This document shows positions 35,386 to 47,245 of a stretch of 64,000 nucleotides of DNA, piece after piece. The notes beneath the pieces are model-generated. The model was not told where the DNA came from and did not search any database. It was given only the letters and a program-made list of their open reading frames with translations. Made by a program: the position numbers and the translations under genes. Where the stretch lies: positions 3,410,001 to 3,474,000 of the forward strand of contig NC_026507.1 of assembly GCF_000182925.2 (NCBI RefSeq). The letters are read 5' to 3'. The stretch comes from Neurospora crassa OR74A (lineage: Eukaryota; Ascomycota; Sordariomycetes; Sordariales; Sordariaceae). Numbering within the stretch: the stretch's first letter is position 1; each line of letters begins with the position of its first letter.

Positions 35386-36051
35386 GATGGCGATTGAGAG
35401 GTTTGGGAGGTCGTTTTTGGAGGGAAGGTGGATGCGGTTGGTGAGAGTGAGTGGGAGGGAGGGAAGGTGGATATGGTTATTGGGATTGAGGTCGAAAGAG
35501 GTGATGCTCGAAGTCCGAAGATGAACCGCGATGGGAGTTTGTAGATTGTTGATTTGCTGCGTTCACTGTGTTCTTGGTGGTTTAACAACAACGTCTCCCT
35601 GCAGTTGGATGCCGAAGAGAAGATATGGATCAACTGCTGACGCTGACACTGATAGAAAACTATCAACCTGTCAGCGATGATGATGGGCTCTCATGTTGAT
35701 GGTCACGGGGAGCCTCTCAGTTGCCTCGGTTCAAAGACCGTTGGCGCGCGACGTGCATTCGAAGTACTTCCCCGCACAAGGGCTTTATAGCTTGGCCTCG
35801 TTCGTTTGAAGGAGAGGGGAAGTGGAAGGATTCAGGCTTGTGATTTTCGACTGTCCGAGTCAACTGAATTGACCGCGCCTTTGCCATTCTCTTCCCAAAA
35901 CTTCACCTTCCGCAACCAAAAGAAAAACCCGGTCTCATGTGAATGGCCTTGTGTAGTGCTGCCCACGGTTCGGAAGCCCGCGCCGACTTACACCGGCACT
36001 GACCCACTTATGTTTGGGGTGGTTTGGGACCCACACGCCCTATCGATAAGA
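35386..36051. other. promoter region of the flavoprotein gene
   Basis: GC-rich sequence with G-rich runs (35395-35480) lies immediately upstream of the minus-strand flavoprotein gene. No convincing gene, TATA box or repeat was seen before the piggyBac end. Confidence 0.5.
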
Positions 36052-36087
36052 CATCCCTTTAACGGTGAAAATATGTCATTTTAGCGC
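36052..36087 (+). repeat. left terminal inverted repeat of the piggyBac element
   Basis: This 36-bp end contains TTAA at positions 8-11 of the repeat. Its partner at 38698-38733 differs by one base. Symmetry extends 7 bp outside TTAA on both sides, which a simple piggyBac insertion does not predict. Confidence 0.9.
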
Positions 36088-38697
36088 GCCCCACACTATA
36101 CCAGCAGTACAAAGTGACCTTTTTGACGCAGCTAAGCAATACCAGCCACCCAGTCCATATACGCGATCGGCAATATCAAAAGTGTTATTTTTGCTAGTAA
36201 AATCAACGATTCTACATTGTATGTTAAGGCAATACAATAGACTTACCAAATTATATTATTGAACGCAATTATTATTAAATCTTTAACTATAGTATTAAAG
36301 GGTTTGAAAATAGATCTTTCAATAATTTTAAATTTATTTCCTAATAGAAGTAAAGCGGCCGTTTAATTAGTATTAGTCCGCCTAGCCTAGCTAATACTAG
36401 CCTACCTTCTAGTAGGTATTAACCCTATAAATCGATTGCCCTTACGTATCCTCCCTCTCCTTAATAAATTAGAGTTAAATATTAATAACGATAAGGGTAA
36501 TTTTATACCTAATTTTAATAATAACTACAATAATAATAACTATAATGAAGGATACCCTAAGCCGCCGGGTAACGAGCTTCCGAATTTCCCTTAGCCTAAT
36601 AATTAAGACTTGTAATATATTTACTGGCTAATAGGCGAGCTCCCCGATAATATACCCGATAATCTAATTATTACTATCAATTACAAACCTATAAACCTTC
36701 GGGTTGACTTTATTAATATTTAATATTTCCCCTTCAATATAGTCCGGGGTAATAGCGGTATATTTATATATTAAATTATTTACCCCTCCGCTATTATTAC
36801 TATATTATTAGTATTCTAATAATACTTCCCTCCTTGTATAATAGAGTAGTAGGTTCGATAGATTAACCTTCGTAAAATCTTATTACTGGGCGAGAATAAC
36901 CTTTATTCTTATAAAATACGCTAAGTACCTACTTATACTACGGAGCTATATATACTATTTACTATTTTACTATATATTAGCTTCTATATAGAAGTAAATT
37001 TCCTATTATACTAGTAGGAGAAAGAGGGGCGCCCGAATTACCTAGTCCATAATTAGATGCCTTTTTTTCGGTTCGAAATACTTTTAAGGCGCTTTTGTAT
37101 GTAGGATCCTACTTAAAACGATCTTATTCTCTAGGATAGAGTATACGGCTTTAATAAATATATTTAGAGAGTTTATTTTAAATTACAGACTCCGCTATAA
37201 TATATTACCGTTAATAAAAAGATAGTAAAGTATACCAATAGAAGTATAGTAACGGTTTATATCCCTAATAAATTAGTACTGCGGGGTATTAAAGTTTGGA
37301 TTATTGCGGCCGGCAGCTACTTCTTCGATTAGAGGTAGTATAATAATATAGTTAGCGTTATTAATTTAAATAAATATATATAGTATCCCCTACTAAAATT
37401 TATTTAATAATTAATTAATTAAATATTAATAAAGCGAATTAATACCGACTTAATTAATAGTAATAGAACTAGTAATTAAATTACCCTACTTACTTTACTA
37501 GTCGGTTTATTATATATTTATTAATAACTTCTTTATTACTTTTATTCTTACGTATTACCTTTATACTAAAAATATTATAATTATTAGTATAATACGTTCT
37601 AATTGTATAATACTATAGTTCGCTAAGTTTCGAAAAATCGATAATAAGAAAGAGAAGGTACTATTTAGGGCGCTATATCGGGCGGTATTAAATATACCGG
37701 TTCCTAGTTTTAAAAAGGGTAAGTAACCCCTACTAAATATAGATTAGAAAACCGGAGTAATATATTTCTATATAAAAGATCGCTAAATAATAAACTTTTT
37801 ATTTATATAATATATCGGTAATAAGATACGTAAGTATATTTACCGCCGCCGTCCTACGTATAAGAGCGCTATAAGAAACTACTTTAGCGATGAAGGTTAT
37901 AAAATAGTTTGGATACTACTAATTATATAGGTATATAATAGCTTTATAAATAGGGTAGATGTAGGTGATTAGTTATACGTATATAATACGTATAGCTATT
38001 ATTACTACCGTAGTTTATTTATAGTATTATTTATTAATTTTTATTTAAATATATTACTTATATTAGATTTGTTATTAAATACTATACTAATAATATATTA
38101 CTATTATATAGAAGTTATTGCAGCTAACCTCTTTCTTAATTAGAGAGAGAAGCTATTTAGTACTTCCTTTAATTGGAAGTAATAGAATATATATATAGAC
38201 TTTTAAAGTTAGTTAATTAATAAAATTTAGGCCTTTTACAGTAAATTCGCCACTATATACTGCGTTTTAATAAATAAATCCTTAATATTAATTACTAGGG
38301 AATTTATACTAAAACGTTATAAAAGAGTAAAGTTCTTAAAGCGAGGTACTTGTATAATATACTCTTCTATCCGGTTTAGATAATTAATAGCGTTTCGTAC
38401 TAATAGCTCCCCTTCTTAATAATAGATTTATACGTACTTGGGGTGCTAGATATATAATATTAAGATTTGTAAGCGAGAGCGTTATTGGTAAGCCTATATA
38501 TGTTAACTGTATTCAGCGATAGCTTTATTTAAGTCAAAATATATTGGTTGATTTCGATATTTTCCCTACCCGCTAGCACTCTACATTGAGTGTAATGACA
38601 AAAGTGCTGTAAAAGCTGGTAAAATCGAGGTATCTGTATGGGTAGAAATGTCACCCGCTAAGGAAGGGAAATAACCGATTGGCTCTATACCCCTGCG

Positions 38698-38733
38698 GCG
38701 CTAAAATGACACATTTTCACCGTTAAAGGGATG
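38698..38733 (-). repeat. right terminal inverted repeat of the piggyBac element
   Basis: This is the reverse complement of the left end with one mismatch. TTAA is at 38723-38726. It lies in a part of the element that shows no RIP bias. Confidence 0.9.
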
Positions 38734-39492
38734 GAAGGTTCCACCCTACTCAACTCGCGGCTTCCAGGGCCTTGCGGTAGGGCAGAAAGTGGAGCAGTTT
38801 GCCTCGACCGGTTAAGGTTTCCACTTGGCGTTGGTGAATGGGACTTGTTGTTGTTGTTGTCGTTATATTGAACGTCTACTTCCGCCTTCCAAAGGACATG
38901 AGACGTGTGACGACATCGGTGAATGGGAGATAGGTAGAGGTATGATGTATCAGGTAACAAAAGTGCAGCGACCAAGTAGACTTCACTTACCTGCTACATT
39001 ACCACCTTCCATGTCAATGTACTAACAAGGCAATAACCAACTGCCAATCCCTGATCCCCAACAAGGAACTTGAAAGCACGTTATTCTCCTGGCCGACGGA
39101 GGACATTAAATTCGGCAACCGTGATCTCGGACCTCCGAACCTGCTTACCTATACTTGTAGAAGTGAACTCTTTGCTCGTGCAGGAAGCACAATGCTTGCA
39201 GAAGTGAACTTTGCTCGTACAGGAAGGACGACGTGGTTTCAAGGATGAAAGCATACCTACTTAAACCGCTAGATCGCTCCCTTTCAATTCTTCTCCCACT
39301 CCAGTACAATTCTACCACCCCAAACACTCGCTCTGAGTCCATTCGTTTATAAAGAATTCATCTCATTATTCTTCGTAAGTATCTCTATCGCTCACTACGT
39401 ATTCTGTTCTCCGCTTTCCCGCCTCTCAAACTTCTTTCTGACATAATAGTAAACAGTCTTGCGAAAGTCTTCTGACGACTTATTTCGGTACC
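38734..39492. other. intergenic region
   Basis: Base composition is normal. A short imperfect repeat is seen at 39155-39235, where a tgcagaagtgaact-like segment and ctcgtgcaggaagcac/ctcgtacaggaaggac occur twice. A TATAAAG at 39347 with CT-rich sequence after it could serve the candidate gene at 39493. No other gene was seen. Confidence 0.45.
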
Positions 39493-39918
39493 ATGGATGA
39501 TCCCACGAACGCTGTCCCAACCGCATCGCCTCCATCTTTCACATTGTGTCCACCGAACAAACTGCATTTGGAAACTCAATGGATTGCGATCGGTGTAATC
39601 TATTACATGTGCGGCGTTGCACGTTTCTGGTTTCGTTGCGAAAGCATCTGGCAGACATGGAACGGAGATTTTTCAGTTTTCCACCAAGCCAGTTCGCGTG
39701 TACGAAGCAGCTAGATTACATTGATGGCGGTTTTCCTTGGACCTCTCTTCGTACTGACATGGCCGGCGGATATCTGCCTGAGCGTCATCATTCACTACAT
39801 CGTGGGCGTAGTCCAAGCCTACTTTCCCAAAGGTACCGAAACGACTACCCCTATGCGGGGAAAAACCCCTCCGCCACCCTACGCGGCTGACAGTCGGGAC
39901 ATTACTGTTGTTGAGTAG
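39493..39918 (+). CDS. candidate small membrane protein, possibly PMP3/UPF0057-like
   Basis: This is a tentative two-exon model: exon 1 39493-39594, intron 39595-39714 (120 nt, GTAATC to CTAG), exon 2 39715-39918, 101 residues. The start sits in a strong context (taccATGG), with a TATA-like site about 145 bp upstream. Exon 2 encodes a hydrophobic hairpin (VFLGPLFVLTWPADICLSVI, then IHYIVGVVQAYF) followed by a Pro-rich tail PPPPYAADSRD. The hairpin resembles the fungal PMP3 stress-peptide family. The donor site is not consensus and no clear branch point is visible. A 226-codon open frame covers the same region on the other strand. Confidence 0.3.
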
Positions 39919-40078
39919 TAGGTTTTGGAAGGAGTATGTGGGAAGTTGTGAGGGGGACAGTTTGCCCAAGGAGGTGAGTTCTGCTTGTTGTTTGGGGGTT
40001 TGGGATGGCGGTGGTGGTGGTGATGATGAGTTTGAGAAAACAAGAGGTTGACGCTGACTTGTAGAAAAAAACAGTTCA

Positions 40079-40850
40079 TTCCGTTCTTCATCGAGCAACA
40101 CGCGAAAGGCTAGCACGGAGAGGGCGGTTACGGGCGATCCGAGATTTGATAATCCGCAGGTTATGGAGTTGGGATTGTTAACTCCCAGACAAGCAGTGGA
40201 ACTGCTGTTGACTGAACTGGACCGCAAACCTACCAAAGGCTGTTCTAAAGTGGTAGAGACTGGAAGGACTATGGGGTAATACGGAAAGCGGTAATCGGGA
40301 ATATGTTTGGTTGGGTCTTTAAGTAACGAGCGTTGAACACGAGGATTGCACATGGTTTAGCATATGATTTACCTGTCTCGATCAAACGCCTGTTGTGGAC
40401 AAATGTCGACATATGCCCTCCTGTTTTCCTTACATGACTATCTGGGCACATTAAGTCGAGAAGCTGATAATATTATTCTACCGCCCTAATCCCAGCGCCC
40501 ATTACTACTTATCGAGCTCAAATGCAAAGCGTACATCTTCTTCCAATCATGCCGTTTCAACGCGCCTTCGCAGCTCCAGGATGGAGCTGGAAGGTGGTGC
40601 TGGGCAAGTCCGCTCTACTCGGGTCGCTTCGCCGTCGACTGGAGGAGCGGCTGCCCCAAAGCTATTGGATCGAGACATTTCTGCGCGATCACGTCAAGTC
40701 TTACAAACTGTCATCCAACTTGTGGTGTTTTTCCTCAGCCTCCGCCATACCACTTGTCACCTGTTGAGTTGGATGGTAGCGGCTTGGCATCCCCAGCTGC
40801 GAATAAACCCCCATTATACCTCCATATAAGACGGAGTAAGGGTGTGTCCG
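40079..40850 (+). pseudogene. possible decayed gene
   Basis: A plus-strand frame at 40079-40281 reads like real protein (DPRFDNPQVMELGLLTPRQA, then VELLLTELDRKP) and stops. Further protein-like stretches in other frames follow at 40580-40850, including PPPYHLSPVELDGSGLASPA. No consistent start, splice pattern or family was found. The text is either a frameshifted gene relic or an unusual multi-intron gene. Confidence 0.2.
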
Positions 40851-41234
40851 ATACAGCAGTAAATGCCACCAGTAAACATCTTGGCAGGTTGTGGAAGTAC
40901 AAACGTTGAAAAGATAGTCAGTGCATTTACGAAAAGGCATTTCCACACCTCCAAAGGTCCGGAAACAATCTTCGGTAAATCTGGCCCGCCAAGGCTTTTT
41001 TTGAACCAACCATATGCTACGCATCCAAGATAGTGGAGTAATATGGCCGCCAAGCTATTTACTGGTCCAACGAGAGCCTGGAAAATCTTAAGAAATTGTT
41101 AGAGAATACACCGGGTGAGTGACTTTCGTGAGGAATCAACCCATTTTTATCGAAGTACCTTACACGGACCCCAGCTCTCCCTGATATACGGATTACATTT
41201 ACTGGGCCATTTACTGCTGTACCGGACACACCCT
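40839..41234. repeat. imperfect inverted repeat
   Basis: Arms at 40839-40876 and 41198-41234 match as reverse complements over about 37 bases with about three differences (core atttactgctgta followed by cggacacaccct). The 320-bp interior has no recognised content. It could be a fold-back element or a remnant of a small inverted duplication. Confidence 0.6.
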
Positions 41235-41372
41235 AAATACCATCCAAGGCTGAAGTGTCGAGATTTATGCGTCGAGCCGAGCCAGAAGAGTTTAAGCGAT
41301 GACTCGTTTCTCTTCCAGTCCACCTTCGACCTCTGAATAAAAGATTCTAACCACCCTGGGTTGACCGCTTTG

Positions 41373-43106
41373 TTACCCCATCCAGTCAAACACCTTTCCC
41401 GGGTTCATGACCCATTTGGGATCAACCGAAGCCTTGAGCTGCCTCATGAGCCCAATCGTCTCCTCTCCGAGTTCGTCCACCAAGCACTCCTTCTTCCCAA
41501 TACCAATCGCATGCTCCCCGCTTACAGTACCCTCCATCTCTAGCGCCCGGGTCATCATGTTTTTGACGCATTTGGCGACAGCCTGCTTCTGCTGCGCATT
41601 TGTTGGGTCGTACATCATGGAGACGTGAAAGTTTCCATCTCCTACATGACCAACCACGCTCGCAAACAAGCCTAGAGATCCGCATTCCCGCTTCGAGATT
41701 TCGATGCTTTCCGCCAGCCGTGATATGGGTACGGCCACGTCTGTTGACCAAATCTCGGTGCCCTTGGGCCGAGTGTTTACCATGGTAAAAAGGGCTTCCT
41801 TGCGCGCGGACCAGAGGTCCAGCTCATCCTGTTTCGTCTTTGCAAAGTGGAACTTGCTGTCTGTCAAGGGTTTGAGGATGTCGCCTACGCGGGACACATC
41901 GCTCTTGATGGCGTCCTTGGTAGTCCCGCTGAACTTGAGGAACAAGGTAGGTTTCTCGTCCCATACACGCTTACGAACTGCGTCGCTTCCGTGCGCATTG
42001 AGCAATTTCATCTGCTCGTCGTCCATGAGCTCCAAAGCAGCGAGCTGGATCCCGGAGCGAATCAGCTTGGAAGCTGCTGCTGCGGCAGAGTGGATGGTGG
42101 GGAAAGCAACAACGGCGACGCTGGTTTCTTTTGGGATGGGAGCGAGCTTCAGGGTGACCTCGGTTACTATTCCCAGAGTACCTTCGGCGCCGACAAACAG
42201 AGAAGTCAGGTTATAGCCAGCCGAGGTCTTACGAGGACGCCGACGTGTCTTGATAACGCGGCCATCCGGGAGAACGACAGTCAGATTGAGCACCCAGTCT
42301 TTCATAGTTCCGTAGCGCATGGCGTTGGTGCCGGAACAATTGGTTGAGACCATTCCACCAACTGTGGCAGTGGGCGAGGGATCCAAAGGTACGAAGAGCC
42401 CTGTATGGGCGATCTGATTATTGAGGTCAACCCAGTTAACGCCAGGTTGAACGACGACATCCATGTCTTCTGGGTGGAAGGCGATGACTCTATCCATGTA
42501 GGTGAAGTCGATGCAGATGCCGGAATAGGGCTGGGAGAAGTTGCCCTCGACACTGGAACCTGCGCCAAAGGGAACCATGGGGAGATTACGAGCATTGCAT
42601 ATCTGAGCGATAGCAGATACGTGGTCAGTGGTGCGTGGGTAAACTACGGCAACGGCACGCCCAGGTGAGTTGGACGTCGACCAGTCCGAATGGCCGTGGT
42701 GTTCGAGAACATGGGCATCGGAGGTGACGGCGTCTTGTCCTAGTATCTGAGCAATCTCGTTCGCAGCGTCAAGCATCTCTTTGCGGCTTGCGTAGGTCGG
42801 CTTTGCCAGTGAATGCTCTTCCTTCTTCGAGTCCTTCAAGACAGTTTTCGAAACATCCATAATGATTATCGCCGATAACGCAAGGATGATCCAGCTTTGT
42901 CTGGACAGGCCTAGCATAGTGGACAAGATCCGCCCAGTCCTTTGGGGGATATTCTTGGATCGTTGTGATGCCCATCGTGTCGACTGATATGCCTGGGGAG
43001 AAAAGGTGGGCCGATATTGTCGGTGTACCGGGGAAGTAAGGGGTCGGGATTGATGAGTGAGAGTGAGCCGTGCTCCCGGAAAGCCAAGCACTCGGCGTGT
43101 CGCCAT
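41373..43106 (-). CDS. DLD1: D-lactate dehydrogenase (cytochrome), mitochondrial
   Basis: The product of 577 residues oxidises D-lactate to pyruvate and, in the yeast DLD1 family, passes electrons to cytochrome c at the inner mitochondrial membrane. The first 83 residues are Arg/Ser-rich with no acidic residue, as a presequence should be. They end in a hydrophobic anchor SWIILALSAIIIM (71-83). The FAD_binding_4 domain has PFGAGSSVEGNFSQP, DPSPTATVGGMVSTNCSGTN and GAEGTLGIVTEVTLKL. The C-terminal FAD-oxidase domain has HVGDGNFH (487-494) and SGEHAIGIGKKE from 529, where many homologues have GEHG. No intron is needed. The start is the first Met giving a mitochondrial presequence. The gene name is by family resemblance. 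Confidence 0.9.
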   Translation of the reverse strand: MATRRVLGFPGARLTLTHQSRPLTSPVHRQYRPTFSPQAYQSTRWASQRSKNIPQRTGRILSTMLGLSRQSWIILALSAIIIMDVSKTVLKDSKKEEHSLAKPTYASRKEMLDAANEIAQILGQDAVTSDAHVLEHHGHSDWSTSNSPGRAVAVVYPRTTDHVSAIAQICNARNLPMVPFGAGSSVEGNFSQPYSGICIDFTYMDRVIAFHPEDMDVVVQPGVNWVDLNNQIAHTGLFVPLDPSPTATVGGMVSTNCSGTNAMRYGTMKDWVLNLTVVLPDGRVIKTRRRPRKTSAGYNLTSLFVGAEGTLGIVTEVTLKLAPIPKETSVAVVAFPTIHSAAAAASKLIRSGIQLAALELMDDEQMKLLNAHGSDAVRKRVWDEKPTLFLKFSGTTKDAIKSDVSRVGDILKPLTDSKFHFAKTKQDELDLWSARKEALFTMVNTRPKGTEIWSTDVAVPISRLAESIEISKRECGSLGLFASVVGHVGDGNFHVSMMYDPTNAQQKQAVAKCVKNMMTRALEMEGTVSGEHAIGIGKKECLVDELGEETIGLMRQLKASVDPKWVMNPGKVFDWMG

Positions 43107-45676
43107 CTTTGGGGTGATGCGACAGTAGCCTGGGAGCGGAGTTTACTCCGGACTGTAGCAAGCCTGACCCGGTGCGTGAAATGGAGAGGTGGTCTCTCGG
43201 ACTGCGGAAGCGGAAGGAAGGCATAGAGAAGCCCTCGGGCGGGCGGCTTGGGAGAGCGGCGCCGAGACTCGGCCTGGCATGTCTGGGCGGGGGAAGCGGA
43301 ACCGTGTTAGCGTCGTCGGCGGTTCCACATGGAGGACGCCTAGGGCGGGAATCGGAATCCGGGGTTGTTTCGCCTACAGCGCCAAGAAGGCTTGTTATTA
43401 CCTTCTGCAGGGCATAGTACATGCTACTGCTAGGACATGCTCAAATGGTTGGTGGCCATGTCGCCCTCATGGTGATCATGATATGTCTCAGCAAAGCCCC
43501 TTTGAAGGTCCAAAACAGTTTCACTCTGACACTGGACTCGAGGAAACGAGGATTGTCACCATCACGAGAGAGAGATGCAGTCTCGTCTCGAAGTGAGTAC
43601 TTCTGCCGGTAGGGGGACAAGCGAACTGAGGACGGATGGAAGTCGAGTATCGACGGGAAGACGACAGTTGCAAGAAGCAAGTTGAGAGTCCGGGTTTCAA
43701 TCATTCGTCCAGATTGGAAAATTGATGACCAGGGGAGATTGTCAATTCAGGGTTCCATTGGTCACGCCTGGGGAAGACAAACTTGTTCCTTCCGTTTCTG
43801 GTGCACCAGTGGCTCGCTCCTTCGATATTGATGGCGGGAGTCCAAGATGATCGTTTGATGTGAAAGCTGAGGGGGTTTTTGTGGGGTACATGCCCTACGT
43901 AGTATGTAACATCGTTACATGGCTGCATAGGTAAAGTACAGCGCTCAAGCGTAACGAACATACATAGTAGAGGTACCGTGCTACGTACATATCGGTCAAA
44001 CCCGCTGAAAGTGTCCAGTATATTCTTGATATTCTTGAATAGGGTTAGGTAGCCAAGGACTCCATACCTATGCTTACCTGAAGGATAAAAAGCTGCTATT
44101 GATAGTATGTGAATGTCATGAAACGGACTGCGCGCACACTACACTACACTACTTGGAGGTTCTTGGATTTGCAGGGTGCATGAGGTGCCTGGACGTTACG
44201 TACGGCGCTTGTACCTCGCAGCTGCCCTATGCCCGTGCGGCCGTGCGGGTGTCCTTAATATGGCAACCCACTCTGTCAACATCGCATTGCCCCCGCTCGA
44301 GCTTTCGAGTTGTCAAATACCTAAGGTAAGTAGCACATCGCCTCCCTTGAGGGAAAGAAAAAAAAATGTCATCCGCCATTCTGACCTAGTTCCAGTCCAG
44401 AACTAACCGACCCTCAACGTCCCACGCAGAATTCAGATGGGATTGCCAGACCCCATCGGTTTCATCCCCCGGACTTGGGTGACGATCTGTCGTATCAATA
44501 TTTCCTGTCGAGGTTCGTTACCTGTTGTGTACAGTGGTACACAGTCGCTTGGCCCATCGATTGGTGATACGTAACTTTCAAAATACGGTATTGCATGTAA
44601 CATAGGGCCTAGCGCTACAAGGGAACTTGCCCGGTGTTACAGCAGCACCGACCGGGCAGGGTGGTGCGCATCGATGTCATGCATGGCCGATGATTGAAAT
44701 TGAAAGAGGTCGGGCAGTTGAGACGACGGGCCCTCGACTTCTCTTCTGCAACACATCACACAGTCTCATCTCCGCAACATCAAGAGATGCCGGTGATGCT
44801 TCGACACAGGTCTCTCTTCGGGCATTATCTCCAGACAGACAGTACACTACCTAGAGGTACACTAGGCGATCGGCTGAAATCCACAACACGTTACTAGCCG
44901 GCAAGTGAAAGCCCCATGCGCGACTGCCGATCCAACTTAATCGCGTACCTGAATGGATTTCACCACAGCAGCGCGGTAGGTAGGTAGGTAATGCCATTGA
45001 TGCCGGGAACGAGACGGGATGTTCAGGTTCGACAAGCCACCCTCCATCAGGGGCCGCCCGGGCACGCACATTGAGCGCTCTCGATTGAGGAGGAGGGGGG
45101 TCGAGCTGGAGATTGAGTGCCCGCCCACCATCCCACACACGACTCGTCACACGCACAAATTGCACTGCCCACTCCCGCTCCCTCGCCGGCTTCAGCTACA
45201 GTACAGTACCTGTCTAGTCGCGTGGAATGGAAACTACCAAGGTTCTACCATAGTTTCCCCAAGGACAAGGTCAGGCCTTCCTGACTTCCGCGTCATCGTC
45301 TGTGGTCCCCACTCTCCCGACTTCCATGTCTGAAACCGTCTCCAGATTTTCTTATCCAGTCCTTTTCTTCACTTCAACTTTTTTATTCCCGCTGTAGCGC
45401 ATCCTTCTTTGTTGTGTCCACTGTTCAGGGCGAGGCAGTGTGGCTCTGGACCCCATCACCTCGGTCTCATACTGCCAATCATTCGTTGAAGCGTCGCGCC
45501 CTTTCTTTCTTTCTTTCTTACAATCTCCTGGACTTGGCATTTGATCGCTCTCTGTCTATCTTTCGCATCATCTAGAGTCACTAAGCGCATGCTATTCCTC
45601 GAAAGGTCTTGGCAACATCAGATATCGAGCTGAGCGGCGGGCCGGCCACTCAACCGAAAACACCATACCATACATC
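43107..45676. other. divergent intergenic region, D-LDH / GH76
   Basis: This 2.6-kb region between two outward-reading genes must hold both promoters. Notable content: a tandem actacact run at 44136-44152, a ggtaggtaggtaggtaa run near 44974, and a (CTTT)n run near 45500. I found no convincing gene. The frames open here are short and lack family motifs. Confidence 0.5.
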
Positions 45677-47245
45677 ATGAGGACAACATCATCGCCAAGA
45701 GGGGCGACATGGCTCACAGCTCTCTTCGCCGCCGCAGCTTGTTTGCTGCCGGCAGCAAATGCCCAAGGCTACGCTATCGATACCACAGGTACAGCAGCCA
45801 CTTGAGCACTTCAGCCTGTAGTGTGTGTGTATTGCAGACGCAGCTAACACTGCCTTGCAGATAACATCCGTGCCTCCGCAAAAACGCTAGCCTTCGACTT
45901 GATGAAATTCTACAACGGCAACCAGTCGGGCCAAATCCCAGGTATCCTGCCCGGTCCGCCCTCCGATGGAAAAGGCGACTACTACTGGTGGGAAGGCGGC
46001 GCCCTGATGGGCACCATGATTGATTACTGGCACTTGACCGGCGACACCACCTACAACGATGTCATCACCCAGGGTATTCTTCACCAAGTCGGCGATAATC
46101 GCGACTTTCAACCCTTGAACTTCACGGCCTCGCTTGGCAACGACGACCAAGGATTCTGGGGCATGACCGCCATGCTTGCCGCCGAAAACAAGTTCCCCAA
46201 CCCGCCCGCTGACCAGCCCCAGTGGCTTGCCCTTGCTCAGGCCGTCTGGGCCACCCAAGCCGCGCCCGACCGCCACGACGATACTTGTAACGGTGGTTTG
46301 CGATGGCAGATTCCTCCTACAAACAACGGCTACGACTACAAGAATACCATTGCCAACGCCATGTAAGTATACATATCAGAACCAAGTTCCGATCTGCCTA
46401 GTTAGCTAACCAAACCCCTTAGCTTCTTCAACATGGGCGCCCGTCTCGCCCGCTACACCCGCAACGACACCTACGCCACCTGGGCCACCAAACAATTCCA
46501 ATGGATCTACGACGTCAACTATATCGACCACGACTCTTGGAAAGTCTACGATGGCGGGCACGTCGAGCATAACTGCACGGACATCAACAAGGCGCAGTTC
46601 AGCTACAGCGCCGCCATACTCGTCCAGGGCGCCGCCTTCATGTACAACTACACGGAAGGTGACGCCGCCACGCAAGACATGTGGAAAACCCGCATCGAGA
46701 AACTCACCGAAGGTCTTTTTCGCGATTTTTTCCCCAAAGGCATCGCCTTCGAACTCGCCTGCGAGGGCCGCCAGGGCGCCTGCACGCCCGACATGGTGAG
46801 CTTCAAGGGGTACGTGCACCGCTGGATGGCAATGGTGACGCAGATCGCGCCCTTCACGCGGGACACCATCCTCCCTGTCCTCAAAACCTCAGCTGAAGCG
46901 GCAGCGAAGCAATGTACGGGCGGAGCCACAGGGCGAGTGTGCGGCTTCTACTGGTCCGGGGGTGTCTTTGTCGATCCCGCCGTGGACAAGACTACCGGTG
47001 CGGGAGAGGCTATGGATGTTCTCGCGGCTGTGTCGAGTCTCCTTATTGATGAAGCCGACCCGCCGGTGACGAACACGACGGGTGGTACCAGCAAGGGAGA
47101 TCCAAACGCGGGAACGGGAAGTAGGCATGCTACCGAGCCAGCAAAGCCGATTACTACGGCGGATAAGGCTGGGGCGGCTATGTGCACGATATTGCTGATA
47201 GCGGGAGGTATTGCGATTTGGATTTTTATGAATTTGGGGGATTGA
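45677..47245 (+). CDS. GPI-anchored GH76 mannan endo-1,6-alpha-mannosidase (DFG5/DCW1-like)
   Basis: Exons are 45677-45788, 45861-46362 and 46423-47245, giving 478 residues. Introns have GTACAG...CTAAC...GCAG and GTAAGT...CTAAC...TTAG. An N-terminal signal peptide is clear ([17 protein letters not shown]). The GH76 core follows, with [11 protein letters not shown] and the catalytic Asp pair in [10 protein letters not shown] (132-133). The C-terminus has a Gly/Thr/Ser-rich linker, then a hydrophobic tail [20 protein letters not shown], typical of a GPI signal. DFG5/DCW1 proteins are thought to cleave GPI glycans and link wall glycoproteins to cell-wall polysaccharide in fungi. Spacing, lengths and phases all close without a frameshift. 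Confidence 0.93.

Larger units (their letters stand above)
36052..38733 (+). mobile_element. piggyBac-type DNA transposon, RIP-inactivated
   Basis: The ends are 36-bp inverted repeats with one mismatch (36052-36087 and 38698-38733), starting catccctttaacggtgaaaa. Both contain TTAA (36059-36062 and 38723-38726), the obligatory piggyBac target duplication. The core reads on the plus strand as a piggyBac transposase. KYTNRSIVTVYIPNKL and GIKVWIIAAGSYFFD lie near 37220-37330, VRSNC-like RSNCII near 37597, and RVDVGD near 37945. The family's first catalytic Asp, before KYTxRS, appears as Asn. Stops are frequent, so it is dead. RIP bias covers about 36.33-38.49 kb only; roughly 240 bp at each end keep normal CA/TG content. 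Confidence 0.85.

Noticed and set aside
39673-40353. 226-codon minus-strand frame
   Set aside because: Ser/Pro-rich with no motif. The plus strand here reads more protein-like, though neither strand is secure.
42769-43422. 217-codon minus-strand frame overlapping the D-LDH start
   Set aside because: It overlaps the D-LDH N-terminus in another frame and has low-complexity Pro/Ser/Arg composition without motifs.
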